A stretch of 64,000 bases of DNA from Nematostella vectensis (lineage: Eukaryota > Cnidaria > Anthozoa > Actiniaria > Edwardsiidae), in the NCBI RefSeq assembly GCF_932526225.1, contig NC_064035.1, positions 21,007,969-21,071,968 on the forward strand, in the 5' to 3' direction. Below are positions 20,823-31,783 of the stretch, one piece after another. The position numbers were made by a program, and so were the translations under genes. Position 1 is the stretch's first letter; the number at the start of each line of letters is the position of its first letter. The notes beneath the pieces are model-generated. The model was not told the DNA's origin and did not search any database. It saw only the letters and a program-made list of their open reading frames with translations.

Positions 20823-22445
20823 GGTTTGGACGGTATAAGTGCTCGCCTTTTAAGGGCTGCAGCCCCAGCCATAGCTCCATCGTTGACTAAGATCATCAAC
20901 CAAAGTATAAAAACTGGACGATTCCCTGCGCGCTGGAAAGAGGCGAAAGTCTGTCCAATATATAAAGCTGGCGACCGCCTGAGTGTTGATAACTACCGAC
21001 CCATCAGTATTTTACCTGCCCTGTCCAAAGTTATTGAAAGACACATACACGTTTGCTTATATGAATACCTAAACAGCCACAAGCTATTAAGTAGTAAAAA
21101 GTCAGGTTTCCGTCCCTATCACTCGTGCGATACTGCCCTAGTAAAGTTGATTGATTATCTCATTGGAAATATGGATCAGGGACTAATATCTGGCTTGAAC
21201 CTCATAGACTACCGAAAGGCGTTTGATTTAGTAGACCATGACACGCTTATTAAGAAGCTCTCCATATATGGCGTCTCTGGAAAGTCACTAAATTGGTTCA
21301 AGTCTTATCTAGAAGACCGAAAACAGAAAGTAACAATAAGTGGTCAGCTATCAGATTCGCAGCCCATTACTGCAGGCGTTCCCCAGGGCTCGATTTTAGG
21401 TCCCTTAATGTTTATCCTGTTTATTAATGACTTACCACTTGAAGTCTCCAACAGCGCACTCGAGATATATGCAGATGATACAACACAAGTCGCAAGTGGA
21501 AGTAGCGTTAGTGAGGTTGAGTCTATTCTTACTGAAGAGCTAAAAAAGGTGAATGGATGGGCGAATGAAAACAAAATGGTTTTGAACCAAAGCAAAACCA
21601 AATCAATGCTTATCTGTAGCAAGCCAAAGTTGCGCAAATTGGCAGGAAAGGATTTGACAGTCAGCACAGAAAATGGCCAGCTTGAATGTGTCAATGAAGT
21701 TAAACTGCTTGGCATAAGATTAGACAACTCCTTAACCTGGGACAACCACCTCAAGTACATTCACAATAAGATCTCCAAGCGACTAGGCTTGTTAAAAAGG
21801 ACAAAGAAATTCCTGTCACTTAAAGCAAGAACCCTGTTCTACCATTCGCTCATACAGCCAATATTAGACTATGGTGCTATCGTCTGGGGCTCGACCAAAA
21901 AGCAACACATCGACGATATGGTCAAGTTCCAGAAACGATGTGCGCGGGTTATCCTCGATAAGAAATGGGATTCACCTTCAAAACCACTTTTTGAAGAACT
22001 AAATATTGTCCCCTTCGACAAAAGAATAATCTACCTACAACTTGTTTTGCTCTTTAAGGCAATGAACAATATGACCCCATTCTATATCAGAGATATGTTC
22101 GTTAAGTGTAGTGATGTACATAACAAGAACACTAAAAATGCAGCAAACCTTAACTTAGTACTTCCAAAGGCTCGGACTACATTAGCAAAAAACAGCTTTA
22201 AGTTTGTAGCAGCTAAAAGGTGGAATGCATTGCCACTAGAAATCAAAGAAGCCAAGTCAATTACCGCCTTCTCCGCAAAACTAAGAGAATACATCACAAC
22301 TCTGTAAATAAGTTTATAAATCAGCAAAGGATTGTTATTGTAAATAGTTTCGTCAAAGATTTTGCTGTAAACAGATTTGTAAATAGCTTTTATTAATTTT
22401 GTTTCTGTTGAGGGCCATGCGTACATTATCATTGTGATATTAAGT
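20823..22445 (+). mobile_element. 5'-truncated non-LTR retrotransposon (CR1/L2/Jockey-like)
   Basis: The element starts abruptly inside the reverse transcriptase at a GLDGIS motif, so endonuclease and ORF1 are missing. The frame stays open for 493 codons to 22307. It contains the RT blocks LIDYRKAFDLVDH (motif A), a GVPQGSILGPLMF block (motif B) and YADD (motif C, 21468-21479), then the thumb and C-terminal region. A 3' UTR of about 130 bases follows. Absence of stops points to a fairly recent, dead-on-arrival insertion. Codon use is typical for the window. The clade is judged from motif style only. Confidence 0.85.
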
Positions 22446-23435
22446 GAATGAAGGCATCTCTCTCTCTCTCTCTCTCCGTGACGAGTCACGGCTTTGTCTG
22501 GATAGAATTGAACGAAGACTTAGCGCGAGACGATGCAGAAGAAAACCGTATTACGCTGAAGTTCATAGAGACATACCCAAAGCCGTTTTCAAAACTCTTC
22601 TCCGCCTTGTACGGAATTCAGAGGGGTTTGCGCCTCCCTTTTGTAAAACAAGGCGAGACTCACGCAAGGAAATAATTATATTTTCATCGATCAGACTGCT
22701 AAAGAAACTGTGTTGTCAAGTGGACTGAGGAAAGAGGAGGTGATTGGGACGTTCAAGCGCACATTAGGTGGTTCAGGAACAGGCCATAAGGGTTCTGTCA
22801 TTGTAAACGGAAAGAAGGAGTTCTGCCTTTACATATGGTAACCGGGAATCAAAACTAACTTTGTCATTCCATTTCGGAGAGTGGAACACTTACGGTATAC
22901 AACAACACAATTAAAGGAGTGTATGATTGTGATTGGATTATGCACCAGTCAATGTATCCCCCCACCCCACCTAAAAAAAGAGAAAGAAAAATGAACAGGC
23001 ATGTATGGGGTAAAGGCAGGGCATTCACCTGGTATTTACCTTCACTTGCGCCATGGCATTTGCTTTCATTTCTTTGGTTCATGACCTTGGGATCAAAACT
23101 CTAACAGTTATAGGAGGGACAGGGATTTACATTGACTGGTGCATTATGTACCCGTCCAGTCGAAGTTTGTGAACTTTGCTGAATCCCATGGTATGTTATT
23201 GCAAAAATTTGATGTAAATCAATGTAAGCAATGCTGTGTGCTAGGCATGGGTATGGCTATCCTGTGGAAGGAGAAAGGACAATTTTTATCCCTTGATGGA
23301 CATCTAAGACTATACTTTGCAACATAATCAAAACATGAACCCAAAACAAAATAATGTAGGCAAACCCATAATTAAAATTATAGGAAAAGCCAAAAAACCC
23401 TACCACCATTGGGGCTTTGCAGTTGTTCTAGAAAC
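22446..23435. other. (TC)n microsatellite and unrecognised coding-like sequence
   Basis: A (TC)n run at about 22458-22477 is followed by a plus-strand frame to 22675. That frame is protein-like (WIELNEDLARDDAEEN, then KFIETYPKPFSKLF) but has no recognised domain. A second frame continues to about 22840, so this could be a decayed gene. From 22850 to 23435 I see nothing supportable. Confidence 0.25.
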
Positions 23436-23815
23436 TACGGTGGCCCACTAGGGTCACGGCAAATTAAAAAAAGCCACGGCAAATTAAAAAATGCCACGGC
23501 AGAACAAAGCAAACGCACGGCAAAAGAAAGCGATCTCACGGCAAAATAAATCAAACTCGCGGCAGAACAAAGCATCTCACGGCAAAGAAAGCAATCCCAC
23601 GGCAGAATACAACGAACTCACGGCAGAACACAACGAACACGGCAGAACACAACTACGACCTGGCCCACAAGGGTCACGGCAAATTAAAAAAAGCCACGGC
23701 ATAAAACAAAAAATTACGGCAGAACAAAGCAGACTCACGGCAAAAGAAAGCAACTCCACGGCAGAACTCACGGCAGAACAAACAAAAGTAAATTGCCACG
23801 GCGGAAGTGAATTTC
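23436..23815 (+). repeat. left terminal inverted repeat made of CACGGCA units
   Basis: About twenty CACGGCA or CACGGCG heptamers are spaced 15-25 bp apart with A-rich linkers (AGAACAAAGC, AAAGAAAGC, AATTAAAAAA). The terminal block TGGCCCACTAGGGTCACGGC recurs inside at about 23662 as TGGCCCACAAGGGTCACGGC, so the TIR itself contains a nested duplication of its own tip. Confidence 0.92.
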
Positions 23816-23910
23816 ACGGCGGAAGTGAAATACACAGTAGACCGCTGACAAAAGATTCTGGGCTCATGGTTGCGCTAAAGTCCCAGTCTTCCTCCATTTG
23901 CAAATTCAAA

Positions 23911-24588
23911 ATGGCGGACAGCGAAAGCGAAGATCAGGAAAGAACCATCATAACACAATTATTTCGCCTTGGGCATAGTTATGATGACATTGTTGGACTA
24001 CTGTCGAAGTGTCATGGGATAAATATCAGCGTCAGAACGCTGAAAAGACGTCTTAAAGATTGGGGGATGTCAAGAAGATATCTTGAGTATGATCCAAATA
24101 CCGTTAGATCTGCTATTACAGAACTTTTGGATGGACCAAATTCGATTGTTGGATATCGGTCAGTTTGGCATAATCTTCGAATGAAGGGTATACTGGTACC
24201 ACGTGTAGTTGTTCAAGAAATTCTGAAAGAAATCGACCCAAATGGAGTTGAATTGAGAAAGGCCCATAAGCTGAAAAGAAGAGTTTATCGTAGCTTAGCG
24301 CCAAATAGTACTTGGCATGCTGATGGCTACGATAAACTTAAACCATACGGTTTTCCGATGCATGCGTGTATCGATGGTTTCAGTCGCAAAGTCATTTGGT
24401 TGTATGTAACTCGATCTAATAATTATCCTGACAACATTGCTTCCTATTATCTGGACGCCGTCAAACAACTTGGTGGCTGTCCCAGAGAACTAGACACAGA
24501 CCTTGGAACTGAGAATGGTACTATGGCCGGTATACATTCTTTTTTTTTGGATGATCCCAACTCTCATAGATATGTTGCAACTGTGTGA
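23911..24588 (+). CDS. IS3EU-like transposase (integrase-type), C-terminally truncated
   Basis: The chosen start is the ATG at 23911 (MADSESEDQERT), because the upstream open frame only translates the CACGGCA repeats of the TIR. The frame has 225 codons. Residues 1-75 form a helix-turn-helix-like region (Clr5-like, with SVRTLKRRLKDWG). Catalytic Asp 1 lies in WHADGYDKL (near residue 137) and Asp 2 in ELDTDLGTENG (near residue 198). The frame stops shortly after, before the NQRIE-type region that should supply the catalytic Glu in this family. Only 130 bases separate its stop from the end of the convergent gene, so the C-terminal third is deleted or lies in a form I cannot see. Mobility would need transposase in trans. 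Confidence 0.8.
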   Translation: MADSESEDQERTIITQLFRLGHSYDDIVGLLSKCHGINISVRTLKRRLKDWGMSRRYLEYDPNTVRSAITELLDGPNSIVGYRSVWHNLRMKGILVPRVVVQEILKEIDPNGVELRKAHKLKRRVYRSLAPNSTWHADGYDKLKPYGFPMHACIDGFSRKVIWLYVTRSNNYPDNIASYYLDAVKQLGGCPRELDTDLGTENGTMAGIHSFFLDDPNSHRYVATV

Positions 24589-24720
24589 GAACACAATCAT
24601 AAAATGACATTGTAATTATGTCTTACTAGTCAAAACTAATGGAAATAAAAGCCATGAACATTAAACTGAAAACTAGAAATGAGAATGAGAGTACCAGTGT
24701 CCATTTTGAAAAAATATGTT

Positions 24721-26527
24721 TTAAGATTTTGAAAATGCCTGGCCCTTACAAAAAGCTAATAAAAAGTTTTGCTTAAAAGTATCTAACGATGCCATGTGGG
24801 CAACTGGAAGGGTTATCTCCCTCCCACATGCCCCAACAAGGGGAAAGCAAACTGTGTGCTTTGGGTTCCTCTTAAGGCAATCATGGTCAAACCTTACATG
24901 AATTGGAGAGATTTCCTTGCTGAGATTTCGGTGCTTTTGGCCAGTTAACCAGCCCATAACTGCACTTGGGCTCAGATCAACTACATTGAACCGTTCACCA
25001 TCATCAGTATTGTGGTCTTCATTTTCATCATCATCGATATCTTTTCTATCAGCACCATAGGCTTTCCATGCCATCGCCTCTTGGTAGCTACAGACTTGTG
25101 ATTTATCCTCAAGGCTGAATATGAAGTCTTGGAAGTTGTCCATTACTGACTCTTCTACGGTCCGACGAGAGCTTCCCACAGCTGAATACTGCGGTTTCAT
25201 GAGAGAAAATAAGTAATTCCCGTCGACTTCCCCTTGTGGCCCATAACAAACAGACCTTTGCATTTCTTTGGGTGCTTGGTGACTATGTCAGCCAATCCAT
25301 ACAGCTCCATTCCCTTCTTTAGTTCTTTTAACATCAACTCCCGTCTGCTGAGCATACTAACAGTAACAGCAGCAAGAATAGAGTCAGCACATGCATCGGT
25401 TATGGGCCCTGTGTAGCCATGGTCAATTATAATATCAGTGCTACTGGCAATATCCTGCCTGATATTTTTCAACAGCTTACATTCTGTTTCAGTCAAATGT
25501 TTTTGAAGATCTTTGCTGTTGGAGTAGTCAAGATCTCCAAGTGACACCAGCGTGTCAAACACACAGGGGGCCAGAAAGTTTGGGGCTGGGCCTCCCTGGC
25601 CCAAGCTAGCTGCAACAATTTCCCCAATTGTTCTATAAGTGGCAATGTCATTGGTAGAATAAGCAGGACTTCCATCTGGGAAGAATTTTTTCGCTATATC
25701 GGGAATGATACATGAAAAAAACTCACGTGCCAAAGCACCATCATCGATTACGTCTTCTCCTACAAACTTCACACGACACACATGAACAGGATTAACTTTC
25801 TTAGCTGCTCTTTGCCACAATGTGATAGCCCTGGTTACTGGTGTACCCCTTCTAATGATCATGAACATGGATATTTTCCCATCAGAGATGACCTTTTCTT
25901 GCAATAGTTCAATAACACCAGCTTCGCTTTCTGGGATAGGCGATTTTGTTTTGTTGTTGCTTGGTGGAGGGCTGTCATCATTGCCATAAAGACGTTCAAT
26001 TTCATCATAGTAAAACCAGTCAGAACCACTGTTGGTACTTATGCCTGAAGGTCCTGGATGATTGTTGGTTGGATGATTTGTTGTTAGTTTCTTGGCTGGT
26101 GGCTCTGTTGCTATGCAGGCATCACTTTCGTTGCTCCTCTTTACTGGACAAGAAGCTTCAGGTTCAGAACTGTCACTATCCCTTTCCTCTTTCCTAAATT
26201 CTTCTATGTCATTGACCGTACATAGATATAACGTTATGCGCTTGTAGTCCTTTAATGCTGCTTGCTTATACTTTTCCAAGGTGAAAAACTCTTTGGACGT
26301 TCCAGGAAGGAACAAAGCCTCTTGGCCGTCTTCGTAAAGTAGGACATATTCAGTTCCTTGAAATTAATTAATTTCATATATTTTAGTATTATTGTTTATA
26401 TTTTAGTAATTTCATATACAGCAATATGCAGAAATTCTGATCTTGACTATCAAAGTATGTAACTATACAACTGTATGTGGGGTGCATCATGGGAAATGGA
26501 CGTGCAGTTTGAGCAAATTGACCAAAA

Positions 26528-26589
<62 letters not shown>

Positions 26590-27849
26590 TTATTACTTAC
26601 ATGTCACAAATTCACATGAGAATATAATCAAATGGGCCGTGTGTTGTCATGTATGAGCATATCCTGTGAGTTATATACTTTGCTAGATCAGAATTTCTGC
26701 ATATTACTGTATATACATTACTTAAACTTTTTTCTGTATATTTTAGTGTAATATTAATAGTCGAGTTAGTTTTTCTTAAATGTAAGAGCATTGAGACATC
26801 GTGCAATGCTCCAAAAACATTATTATTATTATTTATTATTACCTTCGGAATACAGGTTTCTCTGAAAGTCGGCCCATTTCAATTTCGCTTGTTCGAGCAA
26901 TTCCTTATAGGATGCATGCTTGTTCACTTTTATTGCCAACTTCTTTCCTCTTTTATCCTTGAGCTCTCCCTCACTAAATACTTTCAACCCAATGTTAATG
27001 ATTACATCATTAGCCTCCTCAGGTTTATTCTTGTCTTTTAACTGTTTCTTTGTCGGCTTGCCATCTTTTCCCTTCTTAAAACCAACGAATGATTTTATTG
27101 TAGATACATGTGAAGCAGGTCTACCAAATGGTTTGTTTTCAACTGCTTTGGAGAGTTCTAGAGAAATCAATAAAAACAAAAGAAATCTTATGATTAAAAT
27201 GAAACTAAATGATCTTTGCCTTTTCAAAAAATTATCTAAAATATCTCATAATAATAATTATTATTTGAAAATTATTTAAAAAAATGATCATGAACAGTAT
27301 AATTTAAAATGTTTTACATGTAGTTACTTAACTTCTTGTGGAAATAAAAGAAATAGACAATATGCAGTTTGTTTTGGAATAATATGGAAGATAGCTTGCT
27401 TGAGTTGGACTGAATTAAGCTTATAAATTATGAATTAAGCTTATAAGCTATTTACAACTATTTACTATACACTCAGTCACAAAATAGTGCAAATACAGTG
27501 TCTATGTCCATTAAACAAAATCTTCATGACCCTCCCCTCCCCCCCCGACCACTTTTCCAATGGTCGATCCCTAAGTGAACTTTAAGGTTTTGCTTCAAGC
27601 TTATATCATCATTTGTTCTAACTTAAATGAGTCAGACTTTTCCAATTAGTTTTAATTCTCTTTAACGATCCTTTTTAAAGCGAGCTCTTAGAATTATTGG
27701 TCCAAAGCAGAGCTTAACTCTGTCCAAAGTGACCTGACGGCTGTGCAAGAAATTCCACACTTACACACACTGCTCTTACCTTTTCCGCAGAAAACACAAA
27801 ACGTAGATCCATCATCGCCTAGCTTGCGACCACAATGAGAGCAAAACAT
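24721..27849 (-). pseudogene. HECT-like gene, three exons, one frameshift (transposon passenger)
   Basis: The minus-strand gene has three exons. Exon 1 (27849-27780) codes a zinc ribbon (MFCSHCGRK...FCVFCGK) and ends at GTAAGAG. Exon 2 is 27157-26843, from an acceptor ending CTCTAG to donor GTAATAAT. Exon 3 is 26356-24721. Phases match at both junctions. Exons 2 and 3 together encode a Lys-rich domain, a LLYEDG motif, a Ser/Glu/Pro-rich linker, then a HECT-like domain with VKFVGEDVIDDGALAREFF, SSRRTVEESV and LPVAHM. A canonical HECT E3 ligase has its catalytic Cys a few residues after this last motif; here none follows. A single frameshift near 25215-25250 separates the two halves of the HECT-like region. 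Its position wholly inside the transposon suggests long-term cargo. Its function is unknown. Confidence 0.8.
26529..26590 (+). repeat. (TAA)n microsatellite in intron 2 of the HECT-like gene
   Basis: About 20 uninterrupted TAA units lie within the 486-base second intron. Confidence 0.95.
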
Positions 27850-28004
27850 ACTTCTAGAGGTATTCTGCGACAAGGATTGTAAAAGCAACTAAATTTGCAC
27901 ACGAAGCAAGCGATTCGAGCGAGAACGAACGAATGCACGTGGTCCGTGCGAGATCAGAATTAAAACAGCTTGGTCTTCCTGTGTTTAAAATGAAAGCTCA
28001 CTTC

Positions 28005-28383
28005 CGCCGTGGCTTGGATTCTGTCGTTGTGTTCTGCCGTGAGTTCGTTGTATTCTGCCGTGGAGTTGCTTTCTTTTGCCGTGAGTCTGCTTTGTTCTGC
28101 CGTAATTTTTTGTTTTATGCCGTGGCTTTTTTTAATTTGCCGTGACCCTTGTGGGCCAGGTCGTAGTTGTGTTCTGCCGTGTTCGTTGTGTTCTGCCGTG
28201 AGTTCGTTGTATTCTGCCGTGGGATTGCTTTCTTTGCCGTGAGATGCTTTGTTCTGCCGCGAGTTTGATTTATTTTGCCGTGAGATCGCTTTCTTTTGCC
28301 GTGCGTTTGCTTTGTTCTGCCGTGGCATTTTTTAATTTGCCGTGGCTTTTTTTAATTTGCCGTGACCCTAGTGGGCCACCGTA
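28005..28383 (-). repeat. right terminal inverted repeat
   Basis: This is the mirror of 23436-23815, read as TGCCGTG units on the plus strand. It differs mainly by a short insertion or deletion near its inner end (around 28025-28060). Confidence 0.92.
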
Positions 28384-28439
28384 AGAAACAGAGACATATA
28401 TTTATTACAAATGACTCTGATGACATCCAATATTATTGC

Positions 28440-29045
28440 CATTTTAGTACATTGTTAAGTACAATAAAAATACTAAGTTTTAACTTTGGGAATATTTTCT
28501 TGCTTTTTAAGCTAGAATACAGTCTAACCATGCTGTTGAATACAATATATACTAAGTTGCACCTTTGAAAAAAGTTTGGTGCCTTTTAAGGCTAGAAATA
28601 TATACAACAGCTTACAGTCTTTAACCATGCTGTCGAGAACGATATATGCACACTAAGTTGCACCTTTGAGAAAATGTTGGTGCCTTTTAAAGCTGTTGAG
28701 AACAATATATAAATACTAAGCTACACCTTTGAGAAATTACTTGGTGCCTTTTAAGGCTAGAAATAAATATGACAGCTTACACTCTAACCATGCTGTTGAG
28801 TACAATAAATACTGAATTGCACCTTTGAGAAAATGTTGGTGCCTTTTAAGGCTAGAAATAAATACAACAGCTTACAGTCTAACCATACTGTTGAGAACAT
28901 TATATACATACTAATTTGCACCTTTCAGAAAATGTTGGTGCCTTTTAAGGCTAGAAATAAATACGACAGCTTACACTCTAACCATGCTGTCGAGTACAAT
29001 AAATGCTAAGTTGAACTTTTGAGAAATTACTTGGTGCTTTTGTAG
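28440..29045 (+). repeat. tandem satellite, about 97-101-bp unit
   Basis: Five to six diverged units each start GGTGCCTTTTAAGGCTAGAA and contain ACAGCTTACA, TAACCATGCTGT and TTGCACCTTTGAGAAA. Unit starts are near 28578, 28679 (internally deleted), 28742, 28837 and 28937, with a degenerate first copy from about 28440. Divergence between units suggests an older array than the other minisatellites. Confidence 0.85.
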
Positions 29046-30309
29046 TTACAAATATATAACAACCCAATTCTTGTTCTTTCCAACTGTTCTACGCTCTGGT
29101 AGCAGAAAATATTAAGGCGAATTTAATGGATCTTGGCTGCCTCAGGAAACAATGGAAAGCAGTCCCATAATCTGGGACATCTGGTTTGTCTGTTTCTAGA
29201 GCCTTGAACGTTTGTCAGCCTTTACTGAACCCTACCTGCCTCCTGCCCCTACATACTTTGATGGTGTTTTCTTCCTAAGTGACACTGACGTCCTAGTTAA
29301 AAACTTTGTCCTCTTCCTTTTTCCTGCCTCCACTTTCTCATTACAACTCTCCTTAGCTTCCTCCACCTCTCTGTCTACTTTCTCTATCTATAAGGTTATA
29401 AATATCCAGAAAGCATCAGTGACAGAATTTAAAAACATACGACTAAGGCCAAGTAAAAGGCAATAAATATTTTATCAACACATGATTATGATCTTGCTGT
29501 AAGCGTTCCATACACAAAGAAATCTGCTCTATATGAACTCTATTAAATGCTTATATCATTCAGGATAGTTAAAGAAACTTGTTATTCTTTATTTGAGTAA
29601 CAGTACTTAAGTTTATTTTAAATATAACTTATTGTTAGACTGAAATCAATATAAAATGTGAAAATAGATAATAACAAGAAATATAAAAGGGCTGCATGGA
29701 CAATTTTTGGAAGACGGTTAACCCCTTTTTTTTTTACTTGGTCTTACAGTTAAAAAACCACGACCAAATGTCGATGGTTTTTCGATAAATAAGATTTAGT
29801 TTCTATAGCGACGCGCGCGGTAATCCATCCTTTGAGAAGATTCTTTCATTAATTCATGATTAGAATAAAGCAACTCAGAGAAACAATTAACAGATATCGC
29901 CACCAAAATCGTGAAAAAAGGATTTGCAAATAAGTTAAAGTAAGCTTCAGATGGAAAACATTTGATGGATCATTTGTTAAGTGCACCAGGCGCGATCAAA
30001 CTGCAAAAGCAAAATACCGACTTATAAATGTATTTGTCACTTTTCATCACCCGAACATACTTTCAAATGTTTTTAGTTAAAGTTCAAGGCTTACTTTCTC
30101 TTGTAATCTCTTCAGTATTTTCCTTTTTTTCGGTATTCTTTCGTATAGTAGACAACTCCCCCAAAGGAAGTCCTTGCGATCTCTCCGGCGCACCATTATC
30201 AGCCTCGAAATTTGCAAATATCTGTTGCTGTGCGCGGTTTAAGAAAAAAACTAAAACCATACGTTGGTAGAATACATCTTTGTTAAGAGAGATTTCTTTA
30301 GCCCATGAC
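29046..30309. other. no supported gene
   Basis: AT-rich spacer. Short open frames at 29212-29466 and 30028-30270 have no protein-like signature. A few bases of GC-rich CGCGCG near 29813 stand out but suggest nothing specific. Confidence 0.5.
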
Positions 30310-30827
30310 AAATCAAACATACATAAAAAACTTAAATGAAACCAAAAATACATCTGTAAACACAGGGGACTCGAAATTTTGAAGAAAGCGCTCGTTTGGC
30401 TTAAAGTTTTGGTATTGGCTCGCTGCACCATCACTAAAGTATAGGAGTTGTTGGATAAATGGCAGTTCAGCTTTAATGTAAGACACTAATGGTCGAGATG
30501 AAGGCATGCTCAGTTGTGGTTTCATGTTTCAGACAGTCTGATATTACACACATGGAAGAACACTGAAGGTCCCCTGCCAGTTTGTAGTAGATCATGAAGG
30601 GATGCAGGGTTGCCTGGGCATTGTTCCAATGAAACCCTTGTACTTCGTCCTGTATTACGAAGCTGTAGTTCTCAGCAAAATCTAACATTACTATGGCTTC
30701 CTCTTCTTTCAAATCTTCCTTTAGCTGACTGAGATAACTCGATTGTGCCTTAGCTATGAAATGGTGCGATCTGAGAGAATCAAATGAACTGCATGTAGTT
30801 TGAATGAAGTCAGTTACAGTGGAGGTA
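30310..30827 (-). pseudogene. uncharacterised DDE-like transposase family, copy 2 fragment
   Basis: On the minus strand, a stretch contains MLDFAENYSF (30662-30688) followed by QDEVQGFHWNNAQATLHP, CVISDCLKHE and, after a frameshift near 30510, LLYFSDGAASQYQ (about 30420-30445). These are the DFxENY and SDGxxxQY motifs of the gene at 3210-6280, in the same order. Only the central catalytic portion remains. Its upstream end is cut exactly where the 70-bp inverted repeat with Helitron sequence begins (30828). Confidence 0.7.
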
Positions 30828-31141
30828 AGTGATAATGAAAACATTAGGAGAACGAGATTATGCTGCACAGGAGACAATGCATCATTTGCTGTCTTTGAAA
30901 ATTCACAGCTCATCATTTAATGTAATTCCTGTTAGTTTAAATGGATCACGTAGAGTACTAAAGCAATCTTCTTTGGAGCAAGGTCAGATTTGTTGTGATA
31001 GTTCATTACTTGATGTTTATGCCAATCGTGATAAGTATGACAAGACAACTGAACTTATCAAAATGAACTTACAAAGACAGCAAATGATGCATTGTCTCCT
31101 GTGCAGCATAATCTCGTTCTCCTAATGTTTTCATTATCACT
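30828..31141. repeat. perfect 70-bp inverted repeat around a 174-bp inverted Helitron segment
   Basis: The arms are 30828-30897 and 31072-31141. Both translate, on opposite strands, to the same LGERDYAAQETMHHLLSL peptide of a Helitron helicase. The 174-bp spacer (30898-31071) reads on the plus strand as the natural continuation (FNVIPVSLNGSRRV, then DVYANRDKYD), so the spacer is inverted relative to the flanking minus-strand Helitron sequence. Confidence 0.9.
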
Positions 31142-31640
31142 TTTTTATAGCTTTATGGGGGCTACTGTTGGTTGCAGTGTTGTTCACAATAGTATTGAAT
31201 GCAGCTTTCAATAGTGGTGATCTAGGTTCGCCTTTGGCTGCATACTTAGTTAGGTACTCTACGCATGCATAATGATCAATGACAACTTGGATGTTACAAT
31301 TCGCTCGCCAGCCTTGTAACTGGAGGTGCTGATTGCTGTTCAGACGAGAATCATTTCTCTTAGTTACAATCTTTGCTCTATATTGTATTTCATTAGACTT
31401 GCTATGAATTTTTTTCAAACACTAGCTTAGTTCAAGCACAATGCTTAATAGGAAAATTGAATCTGCATTTTAAATCAGTACTTTTTTTCCCGTAAGCAAT
31501 AGCTTGTGCTACAGCGAGTGTGACGTTGAACCATGTTGAGAAGGTCACAATAATCTGAATCCATATCAAGTTCTGAAATGTCTTGGTACCTTTTTTGGCA
31601 AGGATGAGTCTCAGGTCTAATCCACATATCCTCATCTGGG
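31072..31640 (-). pseudogene. Helitron Rep/helicase fragment
   Basis: Minus-strand sequence encodes a portion between the Rep and helicase domains of Helitron proteins. It includes a CRFNFP motif, SEIQYRAKIVTKRNDSRLN-like text, LQGWRANCNIQVVIDHYACV and EYLTKYAAKGEPRSP. Frameshifts near 31480 and 31430 break it. It continues into the inverted segment at 30828-31071. The right edge near 31700 abuts the truncated Harbinger copy, so the Helitron or a later event truncated that element. Confidence 0.75.
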
Positions 31641-31783
31641 GGATTTGGGTTTACAGTTGAAAGTAGCCGGTCTACATATTAACAAGCTGTCTCAGCGGCT
31701 TCATTGCCAGCAAATATGTCATTATCTAAGTGTCAGTATCCTTGTATGTTCTAAATGATTATAAAAACAAATTTTAGTCTTAC

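Larger units (their letters stand above)
23436..28383 (+). mobile_element. IS3EU-like DNA transposon carrying a HECT-like gene
   Basis: The 4948-bp unit begins TACGGTGGCCCACTAGGGTC and ends with its reverse complement. It is bounded by a 6-bp direct repeat AGAAAC (23430-23435 and 28384-28389). Both ends carry inverted repeats of about 380 bp that are nearly identical. Inside are a plus-strand integrase-type transposase and a convergent minus-strand gene with a HECT-like domain. The TAY...RTA termini with a 6-bp duplication and an rve-type transposase fit the IS3EU superfamily as I remember it; that name should be verified. The near-perfect TIRs and duplication indicate recent mobility, although the transposase is truncated. 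Confidence 0.85.

Noticed and set aside
23491-23910. Upstream extension of the IS3EU-like transposase frame
   Set aside because: It translates the CACGGCA repeats of the TIR; the mirrored repeat at 27960-28328 gives the same peptide, so it is not protein.
23450-28380. CRISPR array from regularly spaced CACGGCA repeats
   Set aside because: The spacing is irregular, the repeats are 7 bp with A-rich linkers, and the block forms transposon TIRs in a eukaryotic context.
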